The notes under the pieces: generated by a model
The model's input: only the letters and a program-made list of their open reading frames with translations
The model's database searches: none
What the model was told of the DNA's origin: nothing
Assembly: GCF_019061305.1 (NCBI RefSeq)
Contig: NZ_JAHQZT010000003.1
Coordinates: 62,001-126,000 of the forward strand
DNA: 64,000 nt
Source of the DNA: Marinobacterium weihaiense
Lineage (GTDB): Bacteria > Pseudomonadota > Gammaproteobacteria > Pseudomonadales > Balneatricaceae
Direction: 5' to 3'
Part shown: in pieces, positions 1-9,425 of the stretch
Layout of the letters: each line of letters starts with the position of its first letter
Position numbering within the stretch: the stretch's first letter is position 1
Position numbers and translations under genes: made by a program

Positions 1-447
1 GCCAGCCACCAGGCCGGAGCTGGTATAGAACAGGAAGAACAGCAGGATGAAGAAAGCGGAGATGACTTGCAGCAGACGCGAGTTGTCGCGGAAGCGGTTG
101 GCAAAGTACTCCGGCAGCGTCAGTGCGTCACCGGCTTCGATACTGTAGGTACGCAGGCGCTTGGCAGTAAACATCCAGTTGCCCCAGGTGCCCAGCAGCA
201 GGCCGCCAGCGAGCCAGATTGCTTCCATACCGGAACCGAAGGCGTAGCCAGGCAGGCCCAGCAGCAGCCAGCCGGACATGTCGGAGGCACCGGCTGACAG
301 TGCCGCCGGCCAAGGACCCAGTGAACGGCCACCCAGGAAGTAGTCCGATGAATTGGCGGTACGTTGATAGGCGATCACCCCGATCGCCAGCATCATGATG
401 AGGTAAACGACAAAGGTGCCGTATACAGCATAGTTGTTTTCAATCAT
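1..447 (-). CDS. putP: Sodium/proline symporter PutP, N-terminal part (runs off the window)
   Basis: This is the N-terminal ~149 residues of a sodium:solute symporter (SSF family) that imports proline with sodium across the inner membrane. The ATG lies at 445-447 and the frame stays open to the window edge. I translated it by hand: it starts MIENNYAVYGTFVVYLIMM and shows three hydrophobic segments. The motif SSDYFLGGRSLGPW and the stretch SAGASDMSGWLLLGLPG are hallmarks of PutP-type symporters. It lies downstream of putA in the same direction, separated by about 120 bp, so a putA-putP proline utilisation cluster is clear. The C-terminal two thirds are outside the window. Confidence 0.93.
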   Translation of the reverse strand, partial: MIENNYAVYGTFVVYLIMMLAIGVIAYQRTANSSDYFLGGRSLGPWPAALSAGASDMSGWLLLGLPGYAFGSGMEAIWLAGGLLLGTWGNWMFTAKRLRTYSIEAGDALTLPEYFANRFRDNSRLLQVISAFFILLFFLFYTSSGLVAG

Positions 448-568
448 GCAAAAAGCCTCTCAGCAGCCCGTTGAGGGTCTGTTATTGTGCGCCTGCTCCG
501 TGCCCGTGGCTTGAATAGGCCGGGCAGGTCGACAGCGGATGGCGGCCCGCAGACCGCATCCGGATATG

Positions 569-1270
569 TTAGACGGTGCGACTGCCCAGCTCCAGCAGGG
601 TCGCATTGCCGCCCACGGCCGTGGTGTTGATGGTGCGGGTCTTCTCCGTCACCAGTCGCAGCAGAAAGTCGGGGCTTGTCAGCAGCGGGCAGTGCTGGAT
701 ATCGGTTTCCGCGACCAGCTGCAGCAGTACGCCGTCATATTGTGCCAGGGTGCGGTTGAGCGCGATCTCCTGATCCGGTGTACAGCTGGTCACCACCACG
801 CGCAGATCGGCCAGGCCAAACAGCTCCGCCGGTGCGGTGCTGCTGTCGAGCGCGAGCATGGCACGGGGAACACCGGCCGTGTACAGCGCCTCGACCAGTG
901 CGGTCAGCCAGCGTTCCTGTCCGGGCCACTGCAGAATGACGGCATTGCCGCAGGCCAGTGCCGCGATCAGCTGACAGGCCACCAGTGTTTCGGTGCTGTC
1001 GGCGGTGCCCAATACCAGCGCCACGCCGCGACCGGTCAGATAGAGTTCGTTGGACTCACCGGTCGGCCCCGGCATTTCCAGCGTCTCGCCCAACGGCAGG
1101 GCATCGGCCAGAATCTGACGTGCCAGGCGCTCGGTCAGCGCCGCTTCGGCATGGGCCGGCAGGTGGTCGACCGCTGTGGCCAACAGGCGGCAGCGATCGG
1201 CAAAGCCGCGACGGTTCCAGGCTTCCCAGACCGCCGCGGCCTGAATGTCCTGAGTATCAGCGTGGTACAT
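569..1270 (-). CDS. PutA C-terminal ALDH-superfamily domain as a separate ORF
   Basis: This 233-residue protein corresponds to the C-terminal domain of long PutA proteins: a catalytically inactive aldehyde-dehydrogenase-like fold ending in a conserved tail. The tail reads RTINTTAVGGNATLLELG, the motif that closes the proline-to-glutamate substrate channel in PutA enzymes. No catalytic ALDH cysteine motif is visible. The ATG starts two bases after the putA stop codon, in another frame, preceded by a good ribosome binding site (GGTGGAGGGA). Its frame is open upstream of the ATG into the end of putA, so a single-base indel could also explain the split. Either a genuinely separate, translationally coupled subunit or a frameshifted PutA. 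Confidence 0.8.
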   Translation of the reverse strand: MYHADTQDIQAAAVWEAWNRRGFADRCRLLATAVDHLPAHAEAALTERLARQILADALPLGETLEMPGPTGESNELYLTGRGVALVLGTADSTETLVACQLIAALACGNAVILQWPGQERWLTALVEALYTAGVPRAMLALDSSTAPAELFGLADLRVVVTSCTPDQEIALNRTLAQYDGVLLQLVAETDIQHCPLLTSPDFLLRLVTEKTRTINTTAVGGNATLLELGSRTV

Positions 1271-1272
1271 GC

Positions 1273-4200
1273 TTATCCCTCCACCTTGTCTGAAATCTGA
1301 GTGCCGCCCAGCTGAGTGCAGCTTAATTTGGTAAAGCGCAGCAGGTAGTGCGGGCCGCCGGCCTTGGGACCGGTACCGGACAGGCCCTGGCCGCCAAAGG
1401 GCTGAACGCCCACAGTGGCACCGACCTGGTTGCGGTTGATGTAGGTGTTGCCCACGCGAGCACGTGACTCGATATGCGCCGCCGTGCCCTCGTTGCGGGT
1501 ATGAATACCCAGTGTAAGGCCGTAGCCGCAGCGGTTGATCTGGTCGATCAGCGTGTCCAGGTCCCGGGCCTGGTAGCGCACCAGGTGCATGATCGGGCCG
1601 AACTGTTCGCGGCCGAGACGCTCAATGGAGTCGATCTCGAAGGCGGTAGGCGGTACGAACGTGCCCTGGGCCGCGTCTGCATGCAGTTCGGTCTGCGCCA
1701 GCAGGGTGCTGGTGTTCTTCATTTGCTCGACATACTGCAGCAGGTTCTGCTGGGCGGCACGGTCGATCACCGGACCCACATCGGTACTGTGCAGACAGGG
1801 GTTGCCGGTGTTCAGCTCGGCCATGGCGCCCTTGAGCAGATCGATGATGCGGTCGGCAATATCAGTCTGCACGCAGAGTACACGCAGGGCCGAACAACGC
1901 TGGCCGGCCGAGGCAAAAGCGGACTGCACGGCATCCTGCACCACCTGTTCCGGCAGCGAGGTGGAATCGATGATCATGGCGTTCTGACCACCGGTTTCGG
2001 CGATCAGCGGCACTGGTGCACAGTCGCGTGCAGCCAGGGTGCGGTTGATCAGGCGTGCGGTTTCGGTGGAGCCGGTGAAAGCCACGCCGGCAATGCGGGC
2101 ATCGGCGGTCAGCGGCGCGCCCACATCGGCACCGCGGCCGGGCAGCAGCTGAATGGCACTGCCGGGTACCCCGGCGTCCAACATCAGTTCCACCGCACGG
2201 CAGGCGATCAGACTGGTCTGCTCGGCCGGCTTGGCTACCACCGTATTGCCTGCCGCCAGTGCGGCCGTCACCTGGCCCAGGAAGATCGCCAGCGGGAAGT
2301 TCCACGGGCTGATGCAGACGAAGACGCCGCGGCCGTCGCGAATCAGGCTGTGGCTCTGGCCGTCGGCCAGGGTACGGTTGAGCGGTGCGCTGAACAGGTC
2401 GTTGGCCTGGAGGGCGTAGTAGCGGCAGAAGTCGACCGCTTCACGCACTTCATCAATGCCATCCTGAATGGTCTTGCCTGCTTCCTGATGACACAGTGCG
2501 ACCAGCTCTTCCAGATTGTCTTCCAGCAGGTCGGCCAGGCGCATCAGGGCCTGGGTACGGATGCCGACCGGCGTGGCATGCCAGTCGGCGAAGCCGTCAT
2601 GTGCGACCTGTACCGCCTGGGCCACCAGCTCGGCATTGGCGAAATGCATGTGGCCGGTCAGGTGACGCTGATCATAGGGCGCTTTGACGTCGATGCGCAG
2701 CTCGGTGTCGAGGCGCTGGCCATTGATAATCGGACCGCCCAGCCACTGATGCTCCAGCCACTGGTTGACCTTGGCACTGAACGGACCCCATTCGCAGGCG
2801 ATATCGATGTTCGGGCCACCGGAATTGCGGCGCTGGCTGCCGTAGATGTCGCGGGGCAGGGGGATGTGCGGGTTGTGCAGCGGGTTGCGTTTGCTCAGGG
2901 TCAGCCAGGGATGCTCGATCAGGTCGCTGATCGGGCAGCGGGCGTCGACCAGTCGGTGTACGAACGAGCTGTTGGCACCGTTTTCCAACAGGCGGCGCAC
3001 CAGATAGGGCAACAGGTCCTTGTGGTTGCCGACCGGTGCATAGATGCGTACGGCCACGCCGGCCTGTTCCAGGACGCGGTCATAGAGGGCATCGCCCATA
3101 CCGTGCAGACGCTGGAATTCAAACTGGTCGTGCTGCGCTTCGGTCATGATAGTGGCCACCGTGTGCGCGTTATGACTGGCAAACTGCGGCCAGATCAGCC
3201 CCTTCACATGGTTGCTGAGCAGGAAGCGGGCACAAGCCAGGTAGGCCACATCGGTGGCTTCCTTGCGGGTAAACACGGGGTAGCCGTCCAGCCCCTTCTG
3301 CTGGCACAGCTTGATCTCGGAGTCCCAGTAGGCGCCCTTGACCAGACGCAGCGGGATAATGTCACCCTGGGTGCGAGCCAGGGCGGCCAGCCAGATCAGG
3401 ACTGGCAGGGCACGCTTGGAATACGCCTGAACCACCAGGCCGAAACCGCCCCAGCCCTTGCAATCCGGGTGCTGGTACAATTTCTGGAACAGCTGCAGTG
3501 ACAACTCCAGGCGGTCGGCTTCTTCGGCATCGATGGTGATGGCGACGTCCAGTGCGCGGGCCTGACGGATCAGCTTGAGTACGGTTTCGAACAGCTGCTC
3601 CATGACCTGCTCCTCCTGGCCCGGCTCATAGCGCGGGTGCAGGGCGGACAGCTTGATGGACACGCTGGGCTTGGGGCCCTTGGCCTTCTTGTCGCGGAAG
3701 TTGCCGACAAAGTGGATGGCACGGCTGTAATCGTCGAAGTACTTGGCAGCATCGGTACGGGTCAGCGCCGCTTCGCCGAGCATGTCAAAGGAGTAGGTAT
3801 AGCCCTTCTGGCGGGAGTCGCTGCCGCGCTTCATCGCTTCATTGATGTCGCGTCCCAGCACAAACTGGTGTCCCATGATTTTCATCGCTTGCTGCATGAC
3901 GCGGCGGATCATGGGTTCGCCCAGGCGGTTGACCAGGCGATTGATGACGCCGGACGGAGTGCCGTCCTCACGTTCATCCATGGTGACAACCTTGCCGGTC
4001 AGCAACAGGCCCCAGGTAGAGGCGTTGACCAGCAGAGAGTCGGAATTTTTCAGGTGGCTCTTCCAGTCAGCGACGCTGAGCTTGTCGCGGATCAGGGCGT
4101 CGGCGGTATCGGCATCGGGGATACGCATCAGCGCTTCGGCCAGACACATCAGCAGGATGCCTTCGCGGGTATCCAGACTGTATTCCAGCAGCAGGGCGTC

Positions 4201-4422
4201 GATCATGTGGATGGCGCCATCATCGGCGCGCACCTGTTCGATCAGGCGTGTGGCGCAGCTTTCGGCGGCACGGATCTGCTCGCCATTCGGTTCTGCCAGT
4301 GCCATCAGTTCCCTGAGCCAGCGGCTCTCGTCAATGGCGTAAAGCGGGGAGATCTGCTCCCAGAGCGCCGTCAGCGGCTGCTCGATCAATCCCGGATGCA
4401 GTGCATCGATCGCTTTGAACAT
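1273..4422 (-). CDS. putA: Bifunctional proline dehydrogenase / P5C dehydrogenase PutA
   Basis: This flavoenzyme oxidises proline to P5C (PRODH domain, FAD) and then to glutamate (ALDH domain, NAD), at the inner membrane face. The start is ATG at 4422 (MFKAIDALHPG), preceded by GAGGAAAAG; a longer frame begins at 4467 but lacks support. About 1049 residues. The N-terminal half has the PRODH barrel (VSIKLSALHPRYE, RLVKGAYWDSEIK). The second half has ALDH motifs FTGSTETARL, ETGGQNAMI and the catalytic cysteine in SAGQRCSALR. There is no N-terminal ribbon-helix-helix DNA-binding domain, so it is unlikely to be an autorepressor. The chain ends soon after GGPHYLLRFT with an unrelated tail, and the expected C-terminal domain is in the next ORF. 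Confidence 0.95.
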   Translation of the reverse strand: MFKAIDALHPGLIEQPLTALWEQISPLYAIDESRWLRELMALAEPNGEQIRAAESCATRLIEQVRADDGAIHMIDALLLEYSLDTREGILLMCLAEALMRIPDADTADALIRDKLSVADWKSHLKNSDSLLVNASTWGLLLTGKVVTMDEREDGTPSGVINRLVNRLGEPMIRRVMQQAMKIMGHQFVLGRDINEAMKRGSDSRQKGYTYSFDMLGEAALTRTDAAKYFDDYSRAIHFVGNFRDKKAKGPKPSVSIKLSALHPRYEPGQEEQVMEQLFETVLKLIRQARALDVAITIDAEEADRLELSLQLFQKLYQHPDCKGWGGFGLVVQAYSKRALPVLIWLAALARTQGDIIPLRLVKGAYWDSEIKLCQQKGLDGYPVFTRKEATDVAYLACARFLLSNHVKGLIWPQFASHNAHTVATIMTEAQHDQFEFQRLHGMGDALYDRVLEQAGVAVRIYAPVGNHKDLLPYLVRRLLENGANSSFVHRLVDARCPISDLIEHPWLTLSKRNPLHNPHIPLPRDIYGSQRRNSGGPNIDIACEWGPFSAKVNQWLEHQWLGGPIINGQRLDTELRIDVKAPYDQRHLTGHMHFANAELVAQAVQVAHDGFADWHATPVGIRTQALMRLADLLEDNLEELVALCHQEAGKTIQDGIDEVREAVDFCRYYALQANDLFSAPLNRTLADGQSHSLIRDGRGVFVCISPWNFPLAIFLGQVTAALAAGNTVVAKPAEQTSLIACRAVELMLDAGVPGSAIQLLPGRGADVGAPLTADARIAGVAFTGSTETARLINRTLAARDCAPVPLIAETGGQNAMIIDSTSLPEQVVQDAVQSAFASAGQRCSALRVLCVQTDIADRIIDLLKGAMAELNTGNPCLHSTDVGPVIDRAAQQNLLQYVEQMKNTSTLLAQTELHADAAQGTFVPPTAFEIDSIERLGREQFGPIMHLVRYQARDLDTLIDQINRCGYGLTLGIHTRNEGTAAHIESRARVGNTYINRNQVGATVGVQPFGGQGLSGTGPKAGGPHYLLRFTKLSCTQLGGTQISDKVEG

Positions 4423-4565
4423 AGACTTTTCCTCAACTCGTCCGCAGGCATCACGCTGCCGGTGCACGGCAGGGCGAGACCCTTGGTGTTTGCCGGTTCA
4501 GAGAGCGGAAGTGCCCACTGAACCGGCATTTAATAACAGCCGTTAAGGAGTGGTCTTGTCAGGTT

Positions 4566-5357
4566 CTACGGATCTTTTGCGCAATCCTCCGGGGCGGGAC
4601 CACCCTGCTGACGGCGGAACTGGGCCGGCGACAGGTCAAAGCGTCGGCGAAAGGCGCGGGTCAGCGCGCTCTGGTTGCAGAAACCGAACCGGTCGGCGAT
4701 CTGGGCAATGGAGTCGGGCGCCTGTGCCAGGGCCCGGCGCACGGCCTGCAGACGGCGTTCGGCGACATACTGGCTGGGGGTCATGCCGGTCTGGTCACGG
4801 AAGCGGGCAAAAAACTGGCTATTGCCCAGGCAAAACAGGCCGGCCAGCTCATCCACGGCCAGACGGCGTTCCATGTGGGTATCGATATAGTCATCCAGCA
4901 GGTCCAGATTGAGCAATCCCTGCACCCGAGTTGGCCGGGTTTGCTCCAACTGGCGCTGCAGGGCACAGATGAGTGTATTGCTGCAGGCCTCCTGCAGCAG
5001 CGAGTCACGCGGGTTGTACTGCAGCTCGCGGCCGAGTGAACGCAGCAGCAGCTGAAGGTCGGGCAGGCACTGAAAATAGCTTGCCTGCTGGAACAGGCGG
5101 TCGATGCGTTCCTGCTGCAGGCGATCATGGCTGTGGGTGGGCAGGTCCAGCACCAGAATGCGGTTGTCGCTCAGGCCGCTGAACACATGGTCGGTTGCAC
5201 AGGGGACCAGGCAGCCGTGGCCGATGTGCACCTCGCGACCCTGTCCGGCCAGCTCAAAGGCGGTTTCACCTTCCAAGCCGAACACCAGCTGGTGAAAGTG
5301 GTGGTCATGCTGGTCAGCGGCATTGGGCAAGCTGAGAACTTTGGTACTTCGGGTCAT
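4566..5357 (-). CDS. AraC-family transcriptional regulator (PruR-like)
   Basis: A 263-residue AraC/XylS regulator, with an N-terminal cupin-like sensor (HDHHFHQLVFGLEGE) and a C-terminal pair of helix-turn-helix motifs ending RAFRRRFDLSPAQFRRQQ. I chose the ATG at 5357 (MTRSTKVLSLP); the frame extends upstream to 5483 but those codons look like leader. It lies directly upstream of putA on the same strand, about 140 bp away. AraC-type PruR activates put genes in Pseudomonas, so a proline-responsive activator role is a reasonable inference, but effector and targets cannot be read from sequence. Confidence 0.82.
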   Translation of the reverse strand: MTRSTKVLSLPNAADQHDHHFHQLVFGLEGETAFELAGQGREVHIGHGCLVPCATDHVFSGLSDNRILVLDLPTHSHDRLQQERIDRLFQQASYFQCLPDLQLLLRSLGRELQYNPRDSLLQEACSNTLICALQRQLEQTRPTRVQGLLNLDLLDDYIDTHMERRLAVDELAGLFCLGNSQFFARFRDQTGMTPSQYVAERRLQAVRRALAQAPDSIAQIADRFGFCNQSALTRAFRRRFDLSPAQFRRQQGGPAPEDCAKDP

Positions 5358-5514
5358 GGTGCCTGTTACCACATTGATTGTCGTTATCTGGGTTAACCTT
5401 AGTCTGTTAATTATACAGTTCAAGCCGGGGGATGTGATCAGGTGGAGCGCATTTGCCCGCTTTTGCGGGTACAATGGCGGCAAATAAACCCTTACCTACA
5501 GGATAGATGGCGAG

Positions 5515-6579
5515 ATGGCTGAACTGAAAAACGATCGCTTTCTGCGTGCGCTGATGCGTGAGCCGGTGGATGTGACCCCGGTCTGGATGATGCGTCAGGC
5601 AGGGCGTTACCTGCCGGAATACCGGGCCACCCGTGCCCAGGCCGGTGATTTTCTGAGTCTGTGCAAAAACCGTGAGTTGGCCTGCGAAGTGACCTTGCAG
5701 CCGCTTGAGCGTTACGATCTGGATGCGGCCATCCTGTTTTCCGATATTCTGACCATCCCCGATGCCATGGGGCTAGGCCTGTATTTCGAACAGGGCGAAG
5801 GGCCCAAATTCGAGAAGGTTGTCCGTACCGAGCAGGACGTGGATGCCCTGCCGATACCTGATGCCGCCAGCGATCTGGATTACGTCATGGCCGCCGTCAG
5901 CGAAATCCGCGGCGCTCTGTCCGGCCGTGTTCCGCTGATCGGCTTCTCCGGCAGCCCCTGGACGCTGGCGACCTATATGGTTGAAGGCGGCTCCAGCAAG
6001 GACTTCCGTCACATCAAAAAGATGATGTATGCCACCCCCGAGGTGATGCATGCCCTGCTGGACAAGCTGGCGCAATCGGTGACCGCTTATCTGAACGAGC
6101 AGATTCGCAGCGGTGCCCAGGCGGTACAGATTTTTGATACCTGGGGGGGCGTGTTGAGCGGCCCGATGTATCAGGCGTTCTCGCTCAAGTATATGCAGCA
6201 GATCATCGCGGGCCTGATCCGCGAACACGACGGTCGTCGCGTGCCGGTGATTATGTTCACCAAAAACGGCGGCCAGTGGCTGGAAGTGATGGCGGATGCC
6301 GGTGCCGATGCCCTGGGGCTGGACTGGACCACCAATATTGACGACGCCCGTCGTCGCGTCGGTGAGCGTGTTGCCCTGCAGGGCAACATGGACCCGAGCG
6401 TGCTGTACGCACCGGCGGATCGCATCCGTGCCGAAGTGGCCGATATCCTGCAGCGCTTCGGCACCGGTAACGGCCATGTGTTCAACCTGGGTCACGGCAT
6501 TCACCAGTTCGTGGATCCGGAAAGCGCCAAGGTCTTCGTCGATGCGGTGCATGAGCTGAGCGCTCAGTACCACCGCTGA
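5515..6579 (+). CDS. hemE: Uroporphyrinogen decarboxylase
   Basis: Converts uroporphyrinogen III to coproporphyrinogen III by removing four carboxyl groups, a cytosolic step of haem synthesis. The 354-residue length is typical. The N-terminal signature [16 protein letters not shown] is the substrate-binding arginine motif; the second family signature appears around [17 protein letters not shown]. An ATG at 5507 is in another frame, so the start [13 protein letters not shown] at 5515 is used. It is divergent from the AraC gene and followed by a strong hairpin, so probably monocistronic. Confidence 0.97.
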   Translation: MAELKNDRFLRALMREPVDVTPVWMMRQAGRYLPEYRATRAQAGDFLSLCKNRELACEVTLQPLERYDLDAAILFSDILTIPDAMGLGLYFEQGEGPKFEKVVRTEQDVDALPIPDAASDLDYVMAAVSEIRGALSGRVPLIGFSGSPWTLATYMVEGGSSKDFRHIKKMMYATPEVMHALLDKLAQSVTAYLNEQIRSGAQAVQIFDTWGGVLSGPMYQAFSLKYMQQIIAGLIREHDGRRVPVIMFTKNGGQWLEVMADAGADALGLDWTTNIDDARRRVGERVALQGNMDPSVLYAPADRIRAEVADILQRFGTGNGHVFNLGHGIHQFVDPESAKVFVDAVHELSAQYHR

Positions 6580-6657
6580 TCGCGTGCACATGCTGACGGC
6601 CCACAAGGCGAAAGCCCGTTGCGCGTGCTAAGTTACTTGCAGAATCAGATGTGTCTG

Positions 6658-6688
6658 ACAGGCAGCGATGTGATCCATCGCTGCCTGT
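6658..6688 (+). terminator. Hairpin after hemE
   Basis: A perfect 13-bp stem (ACAGGCAGCGATG against CATCGCTGCCTGT) with a 5-base loop, followed by GTTGTTT. The T-run is weak, but the stem position between hemE and the carbonic anhydrase gene fits a terminator. Confidence 0.6.
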
Positions 6689-6712
6689 GTTGTTTATGTT
6701 GACGGAAACACC

Positions 6713-7375
6713 ATGAAAAAACTGTCCAATCTCTTTGCCAACAACCGCAGCTGGTCGGACCGCCTGCGTGAGCAGGATCCCGAATTCTTTCCCACCCTGG
6801 CAGGCCAGCAGGCGCCGGAATATCTCTGGATTGGCTGTTCCGACAGCCGGGTGCCGGCCAACGAGATCGTTGACTTGCTGCCGGGCGAGCTGTTCGTTCA
6901 CCGCAACGTCTCCAATATCGTGGTGCACACTGACATGAACTGTCTGTCGGTGTTGCAGTATGCGGTGGAAGTGCTCAAGGTGAAGCACGTGATGGTGGTT
7001 GGGCACTACGGCTGCGGGGGAGTGCGTGCGGCGCTGGATCAGCAGTCTCATGGCCTGATCGACAACTGGCTGCGCAACATCCGCGATGTCTATTACAAGC
7101 ACCGTGCGCTGGTCGGTCCCTGGAAGGATACCCCGCCGCAGGTCGACATGATGTGCGAACTCAATGCGGTGGAGCAGGCCTACAATGTCTGCAACACCAC
7201 CATCGTGCAGGATGCCTGGGCGCGGGGCCAGGAGCTGAGCATCCACGGCTGGGTCTACAGCCTGAAAAACGGCCGCCTGACCGACCTGGAATTCTGTGCC
7301 GATGGGCCCGAGAATGCCGAGGCCGAATTGCACCAGGCCATTGCCCGCGTCGAATCGACCCGCGCCTTCAGCTGA
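6713..7375 (+). CDS. can: Beta-class carbonic anhydrase
   Basis: Zinc enzyme interconverting CO2 and bicarbonate, supplying bicarbonate for carboxylations. 220 residues, like E. coli Can. The zinc site residues are visible: Cys and Asp in CSDSRVPANE, and His and Cys in GHYGCGGVRAAL. The motif VHRNVSNIVVHTDMN is typical of the family. It starts MKKLSNLFANNRSW at 6713 and is followed by a bidirectional terminator, so it forms its own unit. Confidence 0.95.
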   Translation: MKKLSNLFANNRSWSDRLREQDPEFFPTLAGQQAPEYLWIGCSDSRVPANEIVDLLPGELFVHRNVSNIVVHTDMNCLSVLQYAVEVLKVKHVMVVGHYGCGGVRAALDQQSHGLIDNWLRNIRDVYYKHRALVGPWKDTPPQVDMMCELNAVEQAYNVCNTTIVQDAWARGQELSIHGWVYSLKNGRLTDLEFCADGPENAEAELHQAIARVESTRAFS

Positions 7376-7395
7376 AACGAGCCGGTATCGGCATG

Positions 7396-7427
7396 CAAAA
7401 AGCCCTCGCCATGGCGAGGGCTTTTTT
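7396..7427. terminator. Bidirectional intrinsic terminator
   Basis: An uninterrupted inverted repeat GCCCTCGCCATGGCGAGGGC (7402-7421) flanked by A and T runs on the two sides. It sits between the convergent carbonic anhydrase gene and yeiH and can serve both. Confidence 0.9.
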
Positions 7428-7438
7428 GTGTCCGGCCC

Positions 7439-8473
7439 TCAGCCCAGCAGCAGGGTCATGGCGGTGCCGCCGATCAGCAGCAGCACGAACAGCAGCGCGC
7501 CCAGGGCCATGGGTTTCCAGCCGGCGGCGCGGATGGCGCTCAGGCGGGTGGCAAAGCCCAGTGCCGCCATGGCCATGGCCAGGCACAGCTGGTCCAGCTG
7601 GTGCAGCAGGTTGAGTATGGCGCTCGGCAGCAGGTCGAAGCTATTGATCAGCGGCAGCAGCATGAACACCAGCGCGAACCAGGGTACCGGCAGTTTACGC
7701 GGTTGTTCGCCCGCCGCTTCATCGCGGGCAAACAGCTGGCTCAGCACCAGCAGTACCGGCACCAGCAGCATCACCCGCATCAGTTTGGTGACCACCGCCG
7801 TATGGGCGGCCTCCATCGGCAGGGTGGCCGCCACAGCTGTCACCTGTGCCACTTCATGGGTGGTGGCGCCGACCAGACGACCAAAGGCGGCATCGCCCTG
7901 TGCGAACAGTACCTGTACCCATTCCTGCGCGAACAGCCAGGGGTAGAGCAGCATGGCGGCACTGCCGAACAGCACCACGGTGGCAATGGCGACCGGGACG
8001 GCCTGCTGGCGGGCGCGGATAGTCGGGGCGCTGGCCAGTACGGCCGCGGCGCCGCAGATGGCGCTGCCGGCACCGATCAGCACTGCGGTACGGGCATCCA
8101 GCTTGAGCCAGCGGGTACCGACCCAGGCGGCACTGGCCAGAATGCCGATCACGATCACCAGATCAATCAGCAGGGCGTTCAGGCCGGCGGCCTGGAGGTC
8201 GGCCAGGCTGATGCGAAAGCCGTACAGAATGATGCCGGCGCGCAACAGGTAATGACGGCTGAACTGCAGACCGGCTTCGCTGCGCTGCTCCAGGCGTTCG
8301 CCGGCAAAGTGGCCGGCGAGGATGCCCAGCAGCATCGCCAACGTCAGGGGGCCAAGCACGCCGATGCCGGGCAGGGGGAGTTGTACCAGCGCCAAGGCCG
8401 TCAGGCTCAGTCCCAGGGTCAGTGTCAGTCCGGTCAGTAAGGGGGTTGGGTTGAAACGCGGCAAAGTGGTCAT
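7439..8473 (-). CDS. yeiH: YeiH/UPF0324 family putative membrane exporter
   Basis: A polytopic inner-membrane protein (344 residues from ATG at 8473, MTTLPRFNPTPLL, with GGGAGGT upstream) with about ten hydrophobic segments. Conserved stretches GIILYGFRISLADLQAAG, IGAGSAICGAAAVLA and GATTHEVAQVTAVA identify the UPF0324/YeiH family, often annotated as putative sulfate exporters. Transport substrate is not established from sequence. A divergent LysR regulator gene lies 110 bp away, the same pairing as yeiH/yeiE in enterobacteria. Confidence 0.88.
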   Translation of the reverse strand: MTTLPRFNPTPLLTGLTLTLGLSLTALALVQLPLPGIGVLGPLTLAMLLGILAGHFAGERLEQRSEAGLQFSRHYLLRAGIILYGFRISLADLQAAGLNALLIDLVIVIGILASAAWVGTRWLKLDARTAVLIGAGSAICGAAAVLASAPTIRARQQAVPVAIATVVLFGSAAMLLYPWLFAQEWVQVLFAQGDAAFGRLVGATTHEVAQVTAVAATLPMEAAHTAVVTKLMRVMLLVPVLLVLSQLFARDEAAGEQPRKLPVPWFALVFMLLPLINSFDLLPSAILNLLHQLDQLCLAMAMAALGFATRLSAIRAAGWKPMALGALLFVLLLIGGTAMTLLLG

Positions 8474-8536
8474 GGGGCACCTCCCTCGAAATCGATGGGG
8501 GCACTTTAATGCCAACGGTTATAAGTTTAAAACGGA

Positions 8537-8554
8537 TTGATTTGGTATAATCAA
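8537..8554. promoter_or_regulatory. Probable LysR-type operator overlapping a -10 element
   Basis: TTGATT and AATCAA form an inverted repeat with a 6-base spacer, a T-N-A palindrome typical of LysR binding. A TATAAT (8546-8551) lies inside it. The position in the yeiH/lysR divergent intergenic region suggests autoregulation of the LysR gene. Confidence 0.55.
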
Positions 8555-8582
8555 CCTGTTTTTTAGGTAAATTGGGTGTCCC

Positions 8583-9422
8583 ATGCTTTCTCTGCGACAG
8601 CTGGAAGTCTTTCTGGCGGTGATCGAAACCGGCTCCACGACTCGGGCCGCCGATGCCGTGGCCCTGTCTCAGTCGGCGGCCAGCAATGCCCTCACCGAAC
8701 TGGAATCCCGACTCGGTGAAAAACTGTTTGATCGCGTCGGCAAACGTCTGGTACTCAATGCCAGCGGTCGCGCCCTGCAGCCACGGGCGCGGGCGCTGCT
8801 GGCGCAGGCGCGGGATGCGGAAAGCCTGTTTCGCAGCGGCGGCGGCCAGCTCAAGCTGGGCGCCAGTACCACCATCGGCAACTATTTGCTGCCGCGGCTG
8901 CTGGGCGCCGCGCAGGAGCCGCTTCCCTGTGAGCGTATCGAGATTGCCAATACCGACGACATTGCCGAGCGCATGCTGCGCTTTGAACTGGATCTGGGGC
9001 TGGTCGAAGGGCAAACCCGGCATCCGGATCTGGTGCTGACGCCCTGGCGCCGGGACGAAATGGTGATCGTGGCTGCGCCTTTTCTGCCGGGCGAGCCGCT
9101 TCACTGCCTGCCCTGGATCATGCGCGAGCCCGGCTCGGGTACACGCAGCGTGGTGGAGCAGGAGTTGTCAGAGGTATTGACTGGGGTGGTGCCATTGCTG
9201 GAGCTGGGCAGCTCCGAGGCGATTCACAACGCGGTACGGGCGGGGCTGGGCATCAGCTGTCTGTCCCGTCATGTGGTGCAGCAGTCGCTGCACAATGGCG
9301 AACTGGAGGTGCGGGCACCGGAGTTGAGCATCCGCCGCCCGCTGTATCTGCTGCGCCACCGCCAGCGGCCGGACACCGCCGCGGTGGCGCGTTTTCTGGC
9401 GATGTGTCCGCCGGAAAACTGA
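8583..9422 (+). CDS. LysR-family transcriptional regulator (YeiE-like)
   Basis: 279 residues. The N-terminal winged helix-turn-helix reads MLSLRQLEVFLAVIETGS followed by TRAADAVALSQSAASNAL. The rest is the periplasmic-binding-like effector domain, with REPGSGTRSVVE typical of the CysB/YeiE/CbbR branch. It is divergently transcribed from yeiH, so yeiH is its likely target. The ligand is unknown. Confidence 0.9.
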   Translation: MLSLRQLEVFLAVIETGSTTRAADAVALSQSAASNALTELESRLGEKLFDRVGKRLVLNASGRALQPRARALLAQARDAESLFRSGGGQLKLGASTTIGNYLLPRLLGAAQEPLPCERIEIANTDDIAERMLRFELDLGLVEGQTRHPDLVLTPWRRDEMVIVAAPFLPGEPLHCLPWIMREPGSGTRSVVEQELSEVLTGVVPLLELGSSEAIHNAVRAGLGISCLSRHVVQQSLHNGELEVRAPELSIRRPLYLLRHRQRPDTAAVARFLAMCPPEN

Positions 9423-9425
9423 AGC

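Noticed and set aside
1474-3501. Long plus-strand frame (675 codons) opposite putA
   Set aside because: Composition is that of an antisense shadow; the minus-strand frame encodes clear PutA motifs and this one has no recognisable domain.
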